A stretch of 64,000 bases of DNA from Bartonella vinsonii subsp. berkhoffii ATCC 51672 (GCF_902825225.1 NZ_CADEAK010000005.1:1-64000), one strand, 5' to 3'; positions 36,671 to 45,878 are shown, numbered from the stretch's first letter. Translations and numbers: made by a program. The notes: a model not told the origin generated them from the sequence alone.

Positions 36671-38127
36671 TCATATTGTTCCCGATATTTACGCACGATG
36701 TAGAGAGCAAGGATATTCATCAAAAGCGTCATCACAAAAAGTGTCATCCCTAAAGCAAAAGCAACAAGAGTTTGGGGAGAATTAAACTCGAAATCACCTG
36801 TCAATTGATTAACAATCTTAACTGTCATCGTAGTCATTGCTTCAAAGGGATTAAACGTTAAGTTCGCAGCAACTCCTGCTGCTAAAACCACAATCATCGT
36901 TTCTCCAATCGCACGTGATGCTGTCAACAAAATCGCTCCCATAATCCCTGGAAGCGCTGCCGGTATAACGACTTTTTTAATCGTTTCAGATTGTGTTGCT
37001 CCTAAACCGTAAGATCCTTCGCGTAAAATGCGTGGAACAGCCATAATAACATCATCTGACAAAGAGGAAACAAAAGGAATCAACATAATGCCCATCACAA
37101 CTCCAGCCGTTAAAACACTTTGACCCATAATAAAACCAACACCACCAGAGAGAGAAACAGAGAGGTCACGTAAAAAAGGTCCGACAACTTTCAAAGCAAA
37201 AAAGCCGTAAACAATGGTTGGAATGCCAGCAAGCACTTCTAACAACGGTTTCACAATTGCCCGTACGCGAGTAGAAGCATATTCAGCCATATAAAGAGCT
37301 GAAAATAATCCAATAGGAACAGCAAAAAGCATTGCTACAAATGCAATATAAAGCGTGCCTGCAAGAAGTGGTATGAGACCGAATTGCCCTACTTCATTGC
37401 CTGAACCGCTCGCTGAAAAACGCGGATCCCAAACCGTTCCTAAAAAGAAATTTGAAAAGGGTACAGACTGGAAAAAACTTATCGTTTGAAAGAACATGGA
37501 AAGCGCAATAGCTGCTGTTGTTAAAACAGCAACTATAGATGCACAAATCAATCCCATAATAATCAAACATTCAACTTTATTGCGCGCACGCTGACGCGGA
37601 GAAACTTGTCTAATTCCACAGATGAAACCAAAGAATACCATGATAAAAAAGAAACCATGACCGACTAGCTTTAGCTTTTCAGAAGAAGAAACCCATGACT
37701 GTGCTATTCTTAACACATCATCTGATGCTTCAGGAGGCAAAACAAATCCCTTTGCAAACAATTTTGCCCGCACTTCTTCACACGAAGCAGTAACAAGATT
37801 CCCTTCAAAGTGATGAAACATTTTCACTAAACTTCGAAGAACCCCCAAAATAAGGTCATAATTTACACGCTCTGTCGCAGACGCACCATATGCTCTAACC
37901 TCTTGAGAAGCGCTATACTCTAAATAAATTGCGCTCCCACCATCCCAGAAAATCAAAAAAATAACAGCTGGAAGAACAGTGATCAAAAATGTCCACCAGC
38001 CGTAATAATATGCACGAGAATGCATCTTATGTTGCGTATATTCAAGAATGCGAGCCCGCATATAAGAAATACAAAAGCCAACAAAACCAAGAGAAAACAG
38101 AAGAAAAATAAGGAAGGAAATGCGCAT
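36667..38127 (-). CDS. pstC: Phosphate ABC transporter permease PstC
   Basis: A 486-residue permease, longer than E. coli PstC because of an N-terminal extension with two extra membrane helices and a periplasmic stretch (about 60-130), as in rhizobial homologues. The core carries MAEYASTRVRAIVKPLLEVL, IPTIVYGFFAL and the EAA loop GSYGLGATQSETIKKVVIPA near 375. The ATG at 38127 follows AAAGAG closely; the frame extends four codons further to a TTG. It overlaps pstA by four bases. Confidence 0.93.
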   Translation of the reverse strand: MRISFLIFLLFSLGFVGFCISYMRARILEYTQHKMHSRAYYYGWWTFLITVLPAVIFLIFWDGGSAIYLEYSASQEVRAYGASATERVNYDLILGVLRSLVKMFHHFEGNLVTASCEEVRAKLFAKGFVLPPEASDDVLRIAQSWVSSSEKLKLVGHGFFFIMVFFGFICGIRQVSPRQRARNKVECLIIMGLICASIVAVLTTAAIALSMFFQTISFFQSVPFSNFFLGTVWDPRFSASGSGNEVGQFGLIPLLAGTLYIAFVAMLFAVPIGLFSALYMAEYASTRVRAIVKPLLEVLAGIPTIVYGFFALKVVGPFLRDLSVSLSGGVGFIMGQSVLTAGVVMGIMLIPFVSSLSDDVIMAVPRILREGSYGLGATQSETIKKVVIPAALPGIMGAILLTASRAIGETMIVVLAAGVAANLTFNPFEAMTTMTVKIVNQLTGDFEFNSPQTLVAFALGMTLFVMTLLMNILALYIVRKYREQYE

Positions 38128-38189
38128 ATTCTCTTTCAATGTTTACAAAAAAGTAGCATAGAAAATCCTTACACTGCAAATTCAAAAAA

Positions 38190-39233
38190 TTATTTCAAAG
38201 TCATCATTCTCCCAGAAGAAAAAGCAGAACGCTGTGCTTGTCTTTCTTTTTCAGAAGCCACAACCAAACCATATTCAGCCAAGGGACCATCTGGACCAAT
38301 CATCTGATCAGAAAGAAAAAAGTCGATATATTCCCGCAAACCAGGAATGAGACTTAAATGTGCTTTCTTAATATAGAAAAAAAGTGGACGCGAAACCGGA
38401 TATTCACCACGTGTAATTGTTTCAACAGTTGGCGCAAAACCATTAATATCTGAAACCTTTAGCTTATCAGCATTATTTTCATAAAAAGACAAACCAAAAA
38501 CACCAACCCCTGTTTTATTAGAAGTAAGACGCGCCAATGTTTCAGAATAATCGCCATCAATATCAATAACCTTTCCATCTTTACGCACAGCAACACAAGC
38601 AGCGTGTATCGCCTTATCATCCATCCCTAAAGTTTTCATTTCTTCAATTGCTCCACTCTCCTTACAGCCTTCAGCTAGCAATTTTTCTTCAAAAACTTCA
38701 CGGGTTCCGTGCTTTTCTCCAGGAATATAAGCTGCTATTGTCCAATCAGGAAGAGCGCTATTGACCGCATTCCATTTTGAAATGTTATTGGATTGTAATT
38801 TCCCGTCTATAATAATCCGCGCCGCAAGTGCCCTATACACATCTCTTGGCTGCAATTTCCAATCAGGGCCATTTATATCTGTCGCTAAGACAATTCCATC
38901 ATAGCCAATGCGTATTTCCTCTACATCTTTTACACCAGCATCAAAACAAGATTGCAATTCACTTGGCTTTATTGTCCGTGAAGCATTAACAATATCAATT
39001 GTGTTTTCACCAATACCACGGCAAAATTCCTTAATCCCAGCACCTGAACCACCAGATTCAATAATTGGAACCTTAAAATGAGGATAAATTTCTCCAAATA
39101 TCTCAGAAACGATTTTTTGATAAGGTAAAACTGTAGATGAACCAGCAATCTGAATTTGAGTACGTGCATTGCTAACACCTGTCAAAACAATTGCAAAAAC
39201 CAGTCCCATTCCAACTGATAATAGTTTATTCAT
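38190..39233 (-). CDS. pstS: Phosphate-binding periplasmic protein PstS
   Basis: A 347-residue solute-binding protein. The signal peptide ends near SNA (residue about 23), followed by the canonical QIAGSSTVLPYQKIV phosphate loop and ESGGSGAGIKEFCRGIG, whose Ser, Arg and Gly residues bind phosphate, with VNASRTIKPSE after it. AGGAG lies about nine bases before the ATG. It is the first gene of the pst operon; I looked for PhoB boxes in the 140 bases upstream and saw none convincing. Confidence 0.95.
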   Translation of the reverse strand: MNKLLSVGMGLVFAIVLTGVSNARTQIQIAGSSTVLPYQKIVSEIFGEIYPHFKVPIIESGGSGAGIKEFCRGIGENTIDIVNASRTIKPSELQSCFDAGVKDVEEIRIGYDGIVLATDINGPDWKLQPRDVYRALAARIIIDGKLQSNNISKWNAVNSALPDWTIAAYIPGEKHGTREVFEEKLLAEGCKESGAIEEMKTLGMDDKAIHAACVAVRKDGKVIDIDGDYSETLARLTSNKTGVGVFGLSFYENNADKLKVSDINGFAPTVETITRGEYPVSRPLFFYIKKAHLSLIPGLREYIDFFLSDQMIGPDGPLAEYGLVVASEKERQAQRSAFSSGRMMTLK

Positions 39234-39379
39234 CCATAAACTCCTTAAGTAATGTGAATTCAGGTCTTTTATTTACCTTATAAATTTAAAGTGTAGTTCA
39301 CATTTGCAATATAACAAACATAAAAAAAGCAACATTTATAATTTTTCTGAAAAAACGATATTGCTCTGTGCAAACAAAT

Positions 39380-40318
39380 TTAATGTGAACATTTTAATTC
39401 AACAATATCCCAGAAAAGATGAGCAATATCCGTGCCACCAAAACGTTTAATTTCGCGAATTCCAGTCGGAGATGTCACATTGATTTCGGTGATATAATCT
39501 CCAATCACATCAATTCCTACAAAAAGAAGACCACGCTCCCGTAAAGCTGGAGCAATACGCTCGCAAATTTCATAATCACGTTTTGTTAAGTCAATATTTT
39601 CTGCGCGACCTCCAACATGCATATTAGAGCGAATCTCTGTTTCTGCGGCAATCCTATTAATCGCTCCAACAGGGGTACCATCAAGGAGAATAATTCGTTT
39701 ATCCCCTTTTTGTACTGCCTCTAAATAGCGCTGCACAATAAAAGGTTCACGATAAATTTGTGCAAACATTTCCAAGAGCGATGCCAAATTACGATCATCC
39801 TTTTTCAAATGAAAAACACCAGCTCCTCCATTGCCATAGAGTGGTTTAATAATGATATTGCCAAACGTAGCTCTAAAGTCCATTATTTCTTCAATGTCTT
39901 TTGTAATTAATGTTTCTGGCATCAAATCATGAAATTCAGTAACAAAAATTTTTTCTGGGCTATTGCGCACCCATGCTGGATCATTCACAACCAATGTCTT
40001 AGGGTGAATGCGTTCTAATAAATACGTTGTGGTGATATAATTAAGATCAAAGGGGGGGTCTTGGCGTAAGAGAACCACATCCATATTTGTTAACTCTGTG
40101 CGTACAGACTCTCCTAATTGATAATGATGCCCCTCTTCATCGCGTACAATCAACGGCTCTAATCGTGTAATCACACAACCATCGTGCATCAATAAGCAAT
40201 CTGGTGTATAATGAAAAAGTGAGTGTCCACGTTCTTGCGCTGCTAATGCGAGCGCGAATGTTGTATCTCCTTGAATCCGAAGTGTTGAAATATGATCCAT
40301 CTGAATGGCAATTTTCAT
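39380..40318 (-). CDS. gshB: Glutathione synthetase
   Basis: GshB joins gamma-glutamylcysteine and glycine with ATP. The 312-residue protein has the N-terminal [20 protein letters not shown], the ATP-grasp segments [14 protein letters not shown] near residue 158 and [21 protein letters not shown] near 200, and the C-terminal [13 protein letters not shown] near 285 with metal-binding Glu and Asn. Length and start are standard. It is divergent from moeB with an 88-base gap. Confidence 0.95.
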   Translation of the reverse strand: MKIAIQMDHISTLRIQGDTTFALALAAQERGHSLFHYTPDCLLMHDGCVITRLEPLIVRDEEGHHYQLGESVRTELTNMDVVLLRQDPPFDLNYITTTYLLERIHPKTLVVNDPAWVRNSPEKIFVTEFHDLMPETLITKDIEEIMDFRATFGNIIIKPLYGNGGAGVFHLKKDDRNLASLLEMFAQIYREPFIVQRYLEAVQKGDKRIILLDGTPVGAINRIAAETEIRSNMHVGGRAENIDLTKRDYEICERIAPALRERGLLFVGIDVIGDYITEINVTSPTGIREIKRFGGTDIAHLFWDIVELKCSH

Positions 40319-40406
40319 GAATAAAACCTCTCTATACTATAAAGTAGACTAGTCTATGCGCTCTAAACTTAGTAAACAACAAAAGAACTATGACAAGAGA
40401 AAGCTC

Positions 40407-41195
40407 ATGATACAACAAGCAAATACAAAATTAAGTAACGAAGAAATCGAACGCTATGCACGTCATATCATTGTTCCTGAAATTGGTGGTGCGGGGCAAC
40501 AAAAACTGAAAGCTGCGCGCGTTCTTGTTGTTGGCGCCGGTGGTCTTGGGGCGCCTATCCTCACCTATTTGGCTGCCGCAGGCGTTGGTACTCTTGGAAT
40601 TGTTGATGATGATATCGTTTCACTTTCCAATTTACAACGACAAGTTATTCATAAAACCAGCACAATTCATCAATTCAAAACCGATAGTGCCAAAGCTTCT
40701 ATAAAAGCAATAAATCCACACGTTATAGTTGAAAAACATAACATGCGCTTAGATAAAAGTAATGTGGATAAACTCCTCAACGCCTATGATATCATTGTTG
40801 ATGGAAGTGATAATTTTGCCACACGCTACCTGCTTGCGGATCACGCTGCCCAATGCAAAAAACCTTTAATAAGTGGTGCTGTAGGACGTTTTAACGGTTC
40901 ACTAACGGTACTTATGCCTTATAAAGACAATAATCCTCATTATCGGGACCTCTTCCCCACTCCCCCTGATCCAGAAACTATCCCAACGTGTGCTGAAACT
41001 GGAATTATTGGTGTTTTGCCCGGAGTTATCGGAACGTTACAAACAATGGAAGCCATTAAACTAATCACAAATATTGGTGAACCATTAGTGGGAAAAATTC
41101 TTCTCTATAATGGATTATTAGCACAATTTAATATCATCACCTATAAGCGATCAGATTCCTACGAGAATACAACAGCCATCAAGGTTGGCGTGTAA
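40407..41195 (+). CDS. moeB: Molybdopterin-synthase adenylyltransferase MoeB-like (E1 superfamily)
   Basis: A 262-residue ThiF/MoeB/HesA family protein that would adenylate the C-terminus of a sulfur-carrier protein such as MoaD or ThiS. RYARHIIVPEIGGAGQQKL opens the family domain, followed by the nucleotide loop GAGGLGAPIL near residue 45, LSNLQRQVI, DGSDNFATRY near 132, and TCAETGIIGVLPG with the conserved Cys near 195. The two CxxC zinc pairs of E. coli MoeB are absent: the last ~12 codons (YENTTAIKVGV) run antisense through the terminal codons of a decayed ABC ATPase gene, so the natural C-terminus may be altered. The ATG at 40407 was chosen over an upstream in-frame ATG for its purine-rich AGAGAAAG. 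Confidence 0.85.
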   Translation: MIQQANTKLSNEEIERYARHIIVPEIGGAGQQKLKAARVLVVGAGGLGAPILTYLAAAGVGTLGIVDDDIVSLSNLQRQVIHKTSTIHQFKTDSAKASIKAINPHVIVEKHNMRLDKSNVDKLLNAYDIIVDGSDNFATRYLLADHAAQCKKPLISGAVGRFNGSLTVLMPYKDNNPHYRDLFPTPPDPETIPTCAETGIIGVLPGVIGTLQTMEAIKLITNIGEPLVGKILLYNGLLAQFNIITYKRSDSYENTTAIKVGV

Positions 41196-41720
41196 GAACT
41201 TTTGGGACAGAAAAATACGATCAGCAGAACCATATTCAACTATTTCTCCATTGCACATAACAATCACTTCATATGCAAACGCTTTGAAAACTCTCAAATT
41301 ATGACTCATAAATAGATAATCCAAATGATATTTCTGTTGTAGATGATGTAAAAGAACAATGATTTGTGCCTGTACACTCACATCAAAAGAAGACATTGGG
41401 CATCAAGAGAAGACGTTCGTTCATCAAGTATGATAAAGTGTGGTTTGAAGATGATTCCCGTGTGAGATAAATCTACTGTCTTTGTCCACCAGAAAACTCA
41501 TGTAGATAACGTAGCAGGAAAAAGGAGCCATCAATCTCATGAAAAACTTAATTTATCAATGATCTCCTCTTTTTCCTTATCCTCACAACTTTTGAGAAGG
41601 TTCTTTTCTCTACACTCTTGAGTAAAAGCAAAAAAGAAATCTTAGAAACTGTGTTCAGTGAAATAAACCCAGATTTAACAGTATAGAATTCTGGATGATT
41701 TCAGTACGCTTCATTCAGTC
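41159..41720 (-). pseudogene. Decayed peptide ABC transporter ATPase, YejF-like
   Basis: Pieces of the second ATPase half of a YejF-type protein can be read in shifting frames: the signature RYLHEFSGGQRQ (near 41473-41512) followed by a stop, then FKPHFIILDERTSSLD (Walker B and D-loop, Pro changed to Arg), a small tandem duplication of SSLD, then VQAQIIVLLHHLQQKYHLDY, LFMSHNL (switch region) and VIVMCNGEIVEYG. The end NLMAVVFS-stop appears after one more frameshift and resembles the YejF C-terminus; no oligopeptide-type C-terminal domain is present. At least three lesions make it non-functional. Its stop lies inside the 3' end of moeB on the other strand. YejABEF imports microcin C in enterobacteria, notable beside mccB. 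Confidence 0.7.
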
Positions 41721-41817
41721 ATTTACGACAGAGAAAAATTTCAGTTAAGAGATTATCTTATTTCATGCGTAAAACACATCCTAATCGTTTTTCTGAGCTA
41801 TGGAACTTCAAAAACAA

Positions 41818-43071
41818 TCACTTTTCAAGTGTATTTTTATATTGTTTTTTTTTAATAGATTTACCAAAGAGCGACATCCACTTGATGGTGACTAAACCAC
41901 ACATGAAAAAAGTTAAAGTCGGTAGTACAAGGTAATAAGACGGTGCAATTTTTGCAGGGAGAAATGAAATAACGCATAATGTTGCTATTGAAAATATTCT
42001 TCCGCAAAAAGATGCAGCACCAACAATGCCGGAAACATGTTGGGTTTGTTTTTGGTTAAGCTCTGAGAAAAACAAACTCTTTGCTCCTATCGGCACAGTG
42101 CAAATAAATCCATGAATTAACGAAAATGCGATGATCGACACAACAATTTGACTGCTCTGAACGAAAAAATAAAGAGCCATACACATAAGGGCAGAGAAGA
42201 ACGAGAAACACTTTATAGAGTTTTTATATTTTTGATCACACACGTGATATTTTGACATCAGTGAATTGGAAAAATATTGAGCTGAGAAGGCTCCGATATG
42301 GCAGAACATGAGTACTAACATCTGCGAACTGTTGAAGTGGTCAATTTTCCCACCTGAGAGTATTATCGGCTGCCAAAAGTGATAAATAACCTGAATGCCA
42401 GCGCTGAACAGACACATCAGAAAAATAAACCACGCTCCTCCCACAGTGTTTTGAAATATCTAGAGCGTTTCTTTAGCATTTTGCAAAATTGTCTTTATTT
42501 TTGTTCCGTCCACCACAAATGCTTTTTCTTCAGGAACAATAAGAAATATACAGAAAATTAATCCCATCATCAGACTTGAGATAATATATCCCATAAAATA
42601 TTGCCCAGAATAATAGATCGTTGCAATTCCTATGATACCACTGATAATGCTACCAAAAGAGTTTATCTGGTGAGAGAGATATGCATAATGCGAAAAATGG
42701 TCTTGTCTGTTGCCTAGAGAATGGTAAATCCAGCCGTCAATGGCACTGGCAATGAGGCAAATTCCTGCGGCATAAAGGATTTGTGCAACAATGAGCACTG
42801 TCATATTGGGAGCTTGAAGACAGAGAAGATAAAACACTCCCGTCGTAAAAACTCCAGCCGTGACTGAATATTTACGTCGATATCTGTCAGCTAAAACAGC
42901 ACAAGGAAAATCAAGAAGCAAAACAGTTACCGAAAAGGCGATTTGCAGCAAAGCCAATTGGGAAAGAGTGACCCCCATAGACATCAGAAAAATGGCGTGA
43001 TAAACACCGATTAGCATTCGTATCGCATGGTAAAATCCATAGGTTACAGCAAGCGTTCGAGGTCTGTTCAT
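41818..43071 (-). pseudogene. mccC: Microcin C-type MFS exporter, one in-frame amber stop
   Basis: A 12-helix major facilitator exporter of about 417 codons, downstream of and coupled to mccB (ATGA overlap at 43068-43071), the place and type expected for MccC, which pumps the peptidyl-nucleotide out and gives self-immunity. The N-half starts MNRPRTLAVTYGFYHAIR and contains the MFS loop-2/3 motif VLADRYRRKYSV. At 42460-42462 a TAG interrupts the frame (AKETL-stop-IFQNTVGG), and the same frame then stays open for 213 codons with six further predicted helices. Only this single nonsense codon separates the halves. Either it is a recent pseudogene, a sequencing error, or the codon is read through at low level; a GTG at 42444 could start the C-half separately. 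Confidence 0.75.
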
Positions 43072-44132
43072 TGCTTTGTTCCACAAACTTCGCAGTGAGG
43101 ATTCTTTTTTAAGGAACGTTCTTCTGTAAAGAGTTTGCTACTCCATATCCCCACACGACGATCAGTAGAAAGTAGATCACCATATCCCCCCAGAAATTTA
43201 AGAGCATCATTCGCACACATGGCAGCTGAAAGAGCATTCACAGGAGGAAATGTTGCAACTTTAAAATTATTATTAATAACAGCGCAAGCCTCATAGATTA
43301 AACCATCGCTTTTTTCAGGGAGGTTTCCTATGGATGAGCTACATGCATAGCAACCTGTTTTTCCAGGTATGTAAAAGGGTCCAAATACAGCAATGTCATT
43401 AACATAGCCGGAATTAATATAAGCTTGTTTATTTTTTACACACCATTCGTTTATCCATGGTACCAGATGATCAGGTTCATCAGCAGAAATGATCCACAAA
43501 TCGGCTTTAGGCAATTTGTTTATATCTTCTTTTGCCGTGATCGACATTTGTAATTCACTCACCTCACTTTGACTGTTTCTCTGTGCCAACGCACGCCGGA
43601 GAACAGTTGTCTTAGGAAGTCCAACATCTTGTTCAGTAAAAAGAATTTGTCTGGTAAAATTGGTTATCTCGATCACATCATTGTCAACAAGAATTAACTT
43701 TCCCACGCCAGAGGATGCAAGTATCGCTGATACATGATTACCAATTCCGCCACATCCTAAAATGACCACCACTTTTTGTGAAAGAGTATATTGAACGGAT
43801 GCTGGATTCATACCGTAACTTTGATAATGAAGATGATTTCTGGAATAGCGATTATTGAATATATTGTCCGATGTCTCCGCTAAAACAAGGAAATGTTTAG
43901 AAAAAAGAAAGTCAAACGCTTGGTTAAAGTCTTCTCTTAACATGATTGACGATAGCGAATTATAACCCCCCTCCACCGTCTTTTTCTCGATCCATTGTGC
44001 AGCGAGAAGTACAAAATTTTCCCAATCTTTTTTCTCGTTGATAACAAACTGCTTTGAACCGGCACCGAAAATTGCATCCTCTTTACGGACAAGAATACGG
44101 GAGTATTTTCCCAAAATATATTGCTGTCCCAT
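43068..44132 (-). CDS. mccB: Microcin C-like peptide adenylyltransferase MccB
   Basis: A 354-residue E1-like enzyme that matches E. coli MccB along its whole length (350 residues there). An N-terminal peptide-clamp domain starts MGQQYILGKYSRI and includes NNRYSRNHLHYQSYG near residue 93. The adenylation domain has ILGCGGIGNHVSAILASSGVG (loop at 127-132), NFTRQILFTEQDVG near 158, and INSGYVNDIAVFGP near 239. Zinc ligands are CYAC at 261-264 and C347/C350 near the end. In E. coli, MccB converts the C-terminal Asn of the MccA heptapeptide into isoAsn-AMP. The start is the ATG at 44132, just after a G-run; upstream in-frame codons through that run are also open. No lesions are seen. Product assignment is strong; activity is inferred. 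Confidence 0.93.
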   Translation of the reverse strand: MGQQYILGKYSRILVRKEDAIFGAGSKQFVINEKKDWENFVLLAAQWIEKKTVEGGYNSLSSIMLREDFNQAFDFLFSKHFLVLAETSDNIFNNRYSRNHLHYQSYGMNPASVQYTLSQKVVVILGCGGIGNHVSAILASSGVGKLILVDNDVIEITNFTRQILFTEQDVGLPKTTVLRRALAQRNSQSEVSELQMSITAKEDINKLPKADLWIISADEPDHLVPWINEWCVKNKQAYINSGYVNDIAVFGPFYIPGKTGCYACSSSIGNLPEKSDGLIYEACAVINNNFKVATFPPVNALSAAMCANDALKFLGGYGDLLSTDRRVGIWSSKLFTEERSLKKNPHCEVCGTKQ

Positions 44133-44136
44133 TGCT

Positions 44137-44147
44137 CCCCCCCCCCC
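44137..44147 (-). repeat. Run of 11 G before mccB
   Basis: On the minus strand the sequence is AGT, eleven G, then AGCA and the mccB ATG. The run is the only candidate ribosome binding site (GGGGAG two bases or more from the ATG) and is prone to length change, so it may act as a phase-variable translation switch. Confidence 0.6.
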
Positions 44148-44173
44148 ACTTATTTCATTATAATCAACTTTTG

Positions 44174-44193
44174 CCTGAAAAGTCATTTTCAGG
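44174..44193 (-). terminator. Hairpin between mccA and mccB
   Basis: CCTGAAAA and TTTTCAGG form a perfect 8-bp stem with a 4-base loop (TGAC on the minus strand). There is no U-tract. The E. coli operon also has a stem-loop between mccA and mccB that limits transcription of mccBC relative to mccA; the same position here suggests the same job. Confidence 0.6.
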
Positions 44194-44210
44194 GAAAAGA
44201 ATTCTACTTA

Positions 44211-44234
44211 TCAATTAAAACCTCTATGATCCAT
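44211..44234 (-). CDS. mccA: Candidate microcin C precursor heptapeptide
   Basis: A seven-codon ORF: ATG GAT CAT AGA GGT TTT AAT TGA, encoding MDHRGFN. It has the length of the E. coli precursor (MRTGNAN) and the C-terminal Asn that MccB adenylates. It lies about 18 bases after the likely transcription start of a strong promoter and is followed by the intercistronic hairpin and mccB, the order of known mcc operons. The ribosome binding site is weak (AAG about eight bases upstream). An overlapping 11-codon ORF (44204-44239, MSWIIEVLIDK) is the main rival but does not end in Asn. Prediction from pattern and context only. Confidence 0.6.
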   Translation of the reverse strand: MDHRGFN

Positions 44235-44258
44235 GACATCTTAGACTTATATGTTTAC

Positions 44259-44287
44259 ATTATACATCACTCATGTGATAGGAACAA
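44259..44287 (-). promoter_or_regulatory. Promoter of the mcc operon
   Basis: On the minus strand TTGTTC (44282-44287) and a perfect TATAAT (44259-44264) are separated by exactly 17 bases, an excellent sigma-70-type match. Predicted transcription starts near 44252, about 18 bases before the candidate mccA. Confidence 0.7.
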
Positions 44288-44453
44288 TTTGAGTCAAAAC
44301 ATCATTATTATTAATGCATTTTAATATGACTTATAAGTGGATGTTTTTACAAAAATATGCATAGAACTCTTTAAAAAACAGAAAATACCTCACTGCATAT
44401 TAAACCTCTCTTTTATCTTAGGAAAAATAAGAGAAGCTTGGTTTTGTCATGAT

Positions 44454-45041
44454 TTATTCCTGAAATGGTTTATCTTTTCTTTGATCGAATTTGCCTTCTT
44501 TCTTACCCATGGGCAAGGGAACAGGATGATCCGATAAACTGCGTAAATAAAGCAAAAGATCAGAACGATCTTGATCATTTTTGATCCCACGAAAAGACAT
44601 AATTGTTCCTGGGAATACTGTACGTGGCGATTGTATATAACGATCTAAAGTTACAAAATCCCATCTTTTATCAGAATTGGCACGTAACGCCCGTGAATAA
44701 GCAAAATCTGGTGCTGCTGCCAAAGGTCGGTTTACTATATCCCAAAGCACTGGACCAACACGGCTAGATCCATTGCGTCCAGAAGTATGGCATATAGCAC
44801 ATTGGCGAAAAATTTTACGCCCATTTTCAAGACTACCCTGTTGAAGACGATCATTGAGTGATAAAGAACTACCAGATGTCTTTAGCTTCTCTTTGAACAC
44901 ATCATTCTTTGTAGCTGTATGAGGATGTTGAATCGGTGTAGAATGGTCATAAATTATATCACTGAGTGTGGAAATTCCCACTAAAACCATCAGCACAAAG
45001 AGACAAGCAAAAATAACATAAATAACTGTTGAGCGATTCAT
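44454..45041 (-). CDS. cycM: Membrane-anchored c-type cytochrome
   Basis: A 195-residue class I cytochrome c with an uncleaved N-terminal helix (about 5-27) anchoring it to the periplasmic face of the inner membrane. Heme attaches at CAICH (81-85); the distal Met ligand is probably in [11 protein letters not shown] near 148. The linker between anchor and heme domain (30-70) is hydrophilic. This matches the rhizobial CycM type that carries electrons to an aa3 oxidase. It is divergent from kdsB. Confidence 0.88.
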   Translation of the reverse strand: MNRSTVIYVIFACLFVLMVLVGISTLSDIIYDHSTPIQHPHTATKNDVFKEKLKTSGSSLSLNDRLQQGSLENGRKIFRQCAICHTSGRNGSSRVGPVLWDIVNRPLAAAPDFAYSRALRANSDKRWDFVTLDRYIQSPRTVFPGTIMSFRGIKNDQDRSDLLLYLRSLSDHPVPLPMGKKEGKFDQRKDKPFQE

Positions 45042-45146
45042 AAAAACTTAAACGTTCATCTTTTCATTACCATTTTTAGTGTAAGTCGTTTCTTTATAAC
45101 ATACAACAATTATAAATACAGCATACATGGTATTTGGAACTTTGCA

Positions 45147-45878
45147 ATGGCACTTAAACCTATTATTCTTATTCCTGCTCGTATAGACTCAACCCGCCTG
45201 CCCAAAAAAGCTCTTGCTGATATTGCCGGAAAGCCCATGATTGTTCATGTTGTTGAACAAGCAAAAAAAGCCGCAATAGGACGTACCCTCGTTGCAACAG
45301 ATCATAATGACATTGCCAAAGTTGTCACAACTTACGGACATGAATGCATCATAACATATGGCGACCATAAATCTGGATCTGATCGCATTTATGAAGCTTT
45401 AACGCGTATTGATCCTGAACAACGCTACAATGTTATTGTGAATTTACAAGGTGATCTGCCAACAATAACGCCTTATGAAATCATGAATACTTTACGCCCC
45501 TTAGAAAATAGCTTCACTGATATTGCAACCTTGGGTGCCAAAATCATTGAAGAACATGAAAAGAAAAATCCCAATGTTGTCAAAATTATTGGTACACCAC
45601 TTTCTCAAAACCGCCTTCGTGCTCTTTATTTTACCCGCGCAACAGCGCCTTATGGGGATGGCCCCCTTTTCCATCATATTGGAATCTATGCCTATCGACG
45701 CGAAGCACTTGCGCAATTTGTAGCACTAAAACCCTCTCCACTCGAGGAACGTGAAAAACTTGAACAATTACGCGCATTAGAACATAATATGCGTATTGAT
45801 GTAGAAATAATTGATACAATTCCTTTAAGCGTTGATACGCAACATGATCTTGAGAAGATACGCAACATTTTATCATGA
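45147..45878 (+). CDS. kdsB: 3-deoxy-manno-octulosonate cytidylyltransferase
   Basis: KdsB makes CMP-Kdo, the donor for WaaA. The 243-residue nucleotidyltransferase starts [21 protein letters not shown] with the CTP-binding loop, then [28 protein letters not shown] near residue 99, and [15 protein letters not shown] near 177, followed by [16 protein letters not shown]. Length is standard. It overlaps pheA by four bases (ATGA). Confidence 0.95.
   Translation: MALKPIILIPARIDSTRLPKKALADIAGKPMIVHVVEQAKKAAIGRTLVATDHNDIAKVVTTYGHECIITYGDHKSGSDRIYEALTRIDPEQRYNVIVNLQGDLPTITPYEIMNTLRPLENSFTDIATLGAKIIEEHEKKNPNVVKIIGTPLSQNRLRALYFTRATAPYGDGPLFHHIGIYAYRREALAQFVALKPSPLEEREKLEQLRALEHNMRIDVEIIDTIPLSVDTQHDLEKIRNILS

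Noticed and set aside
39234-39379. PhoB boxes upstream of pstS
   Set aside because: No convincing paired CTGTCAT-like repeats were found in this stretch.
44204-44239. 11-codon ORF MSWIIEVLIDK as the mcc precursor
   Set aside because: Known MccB substrates end in Asn; this ends in Lys. The overlapping MDHRGFN fits better.
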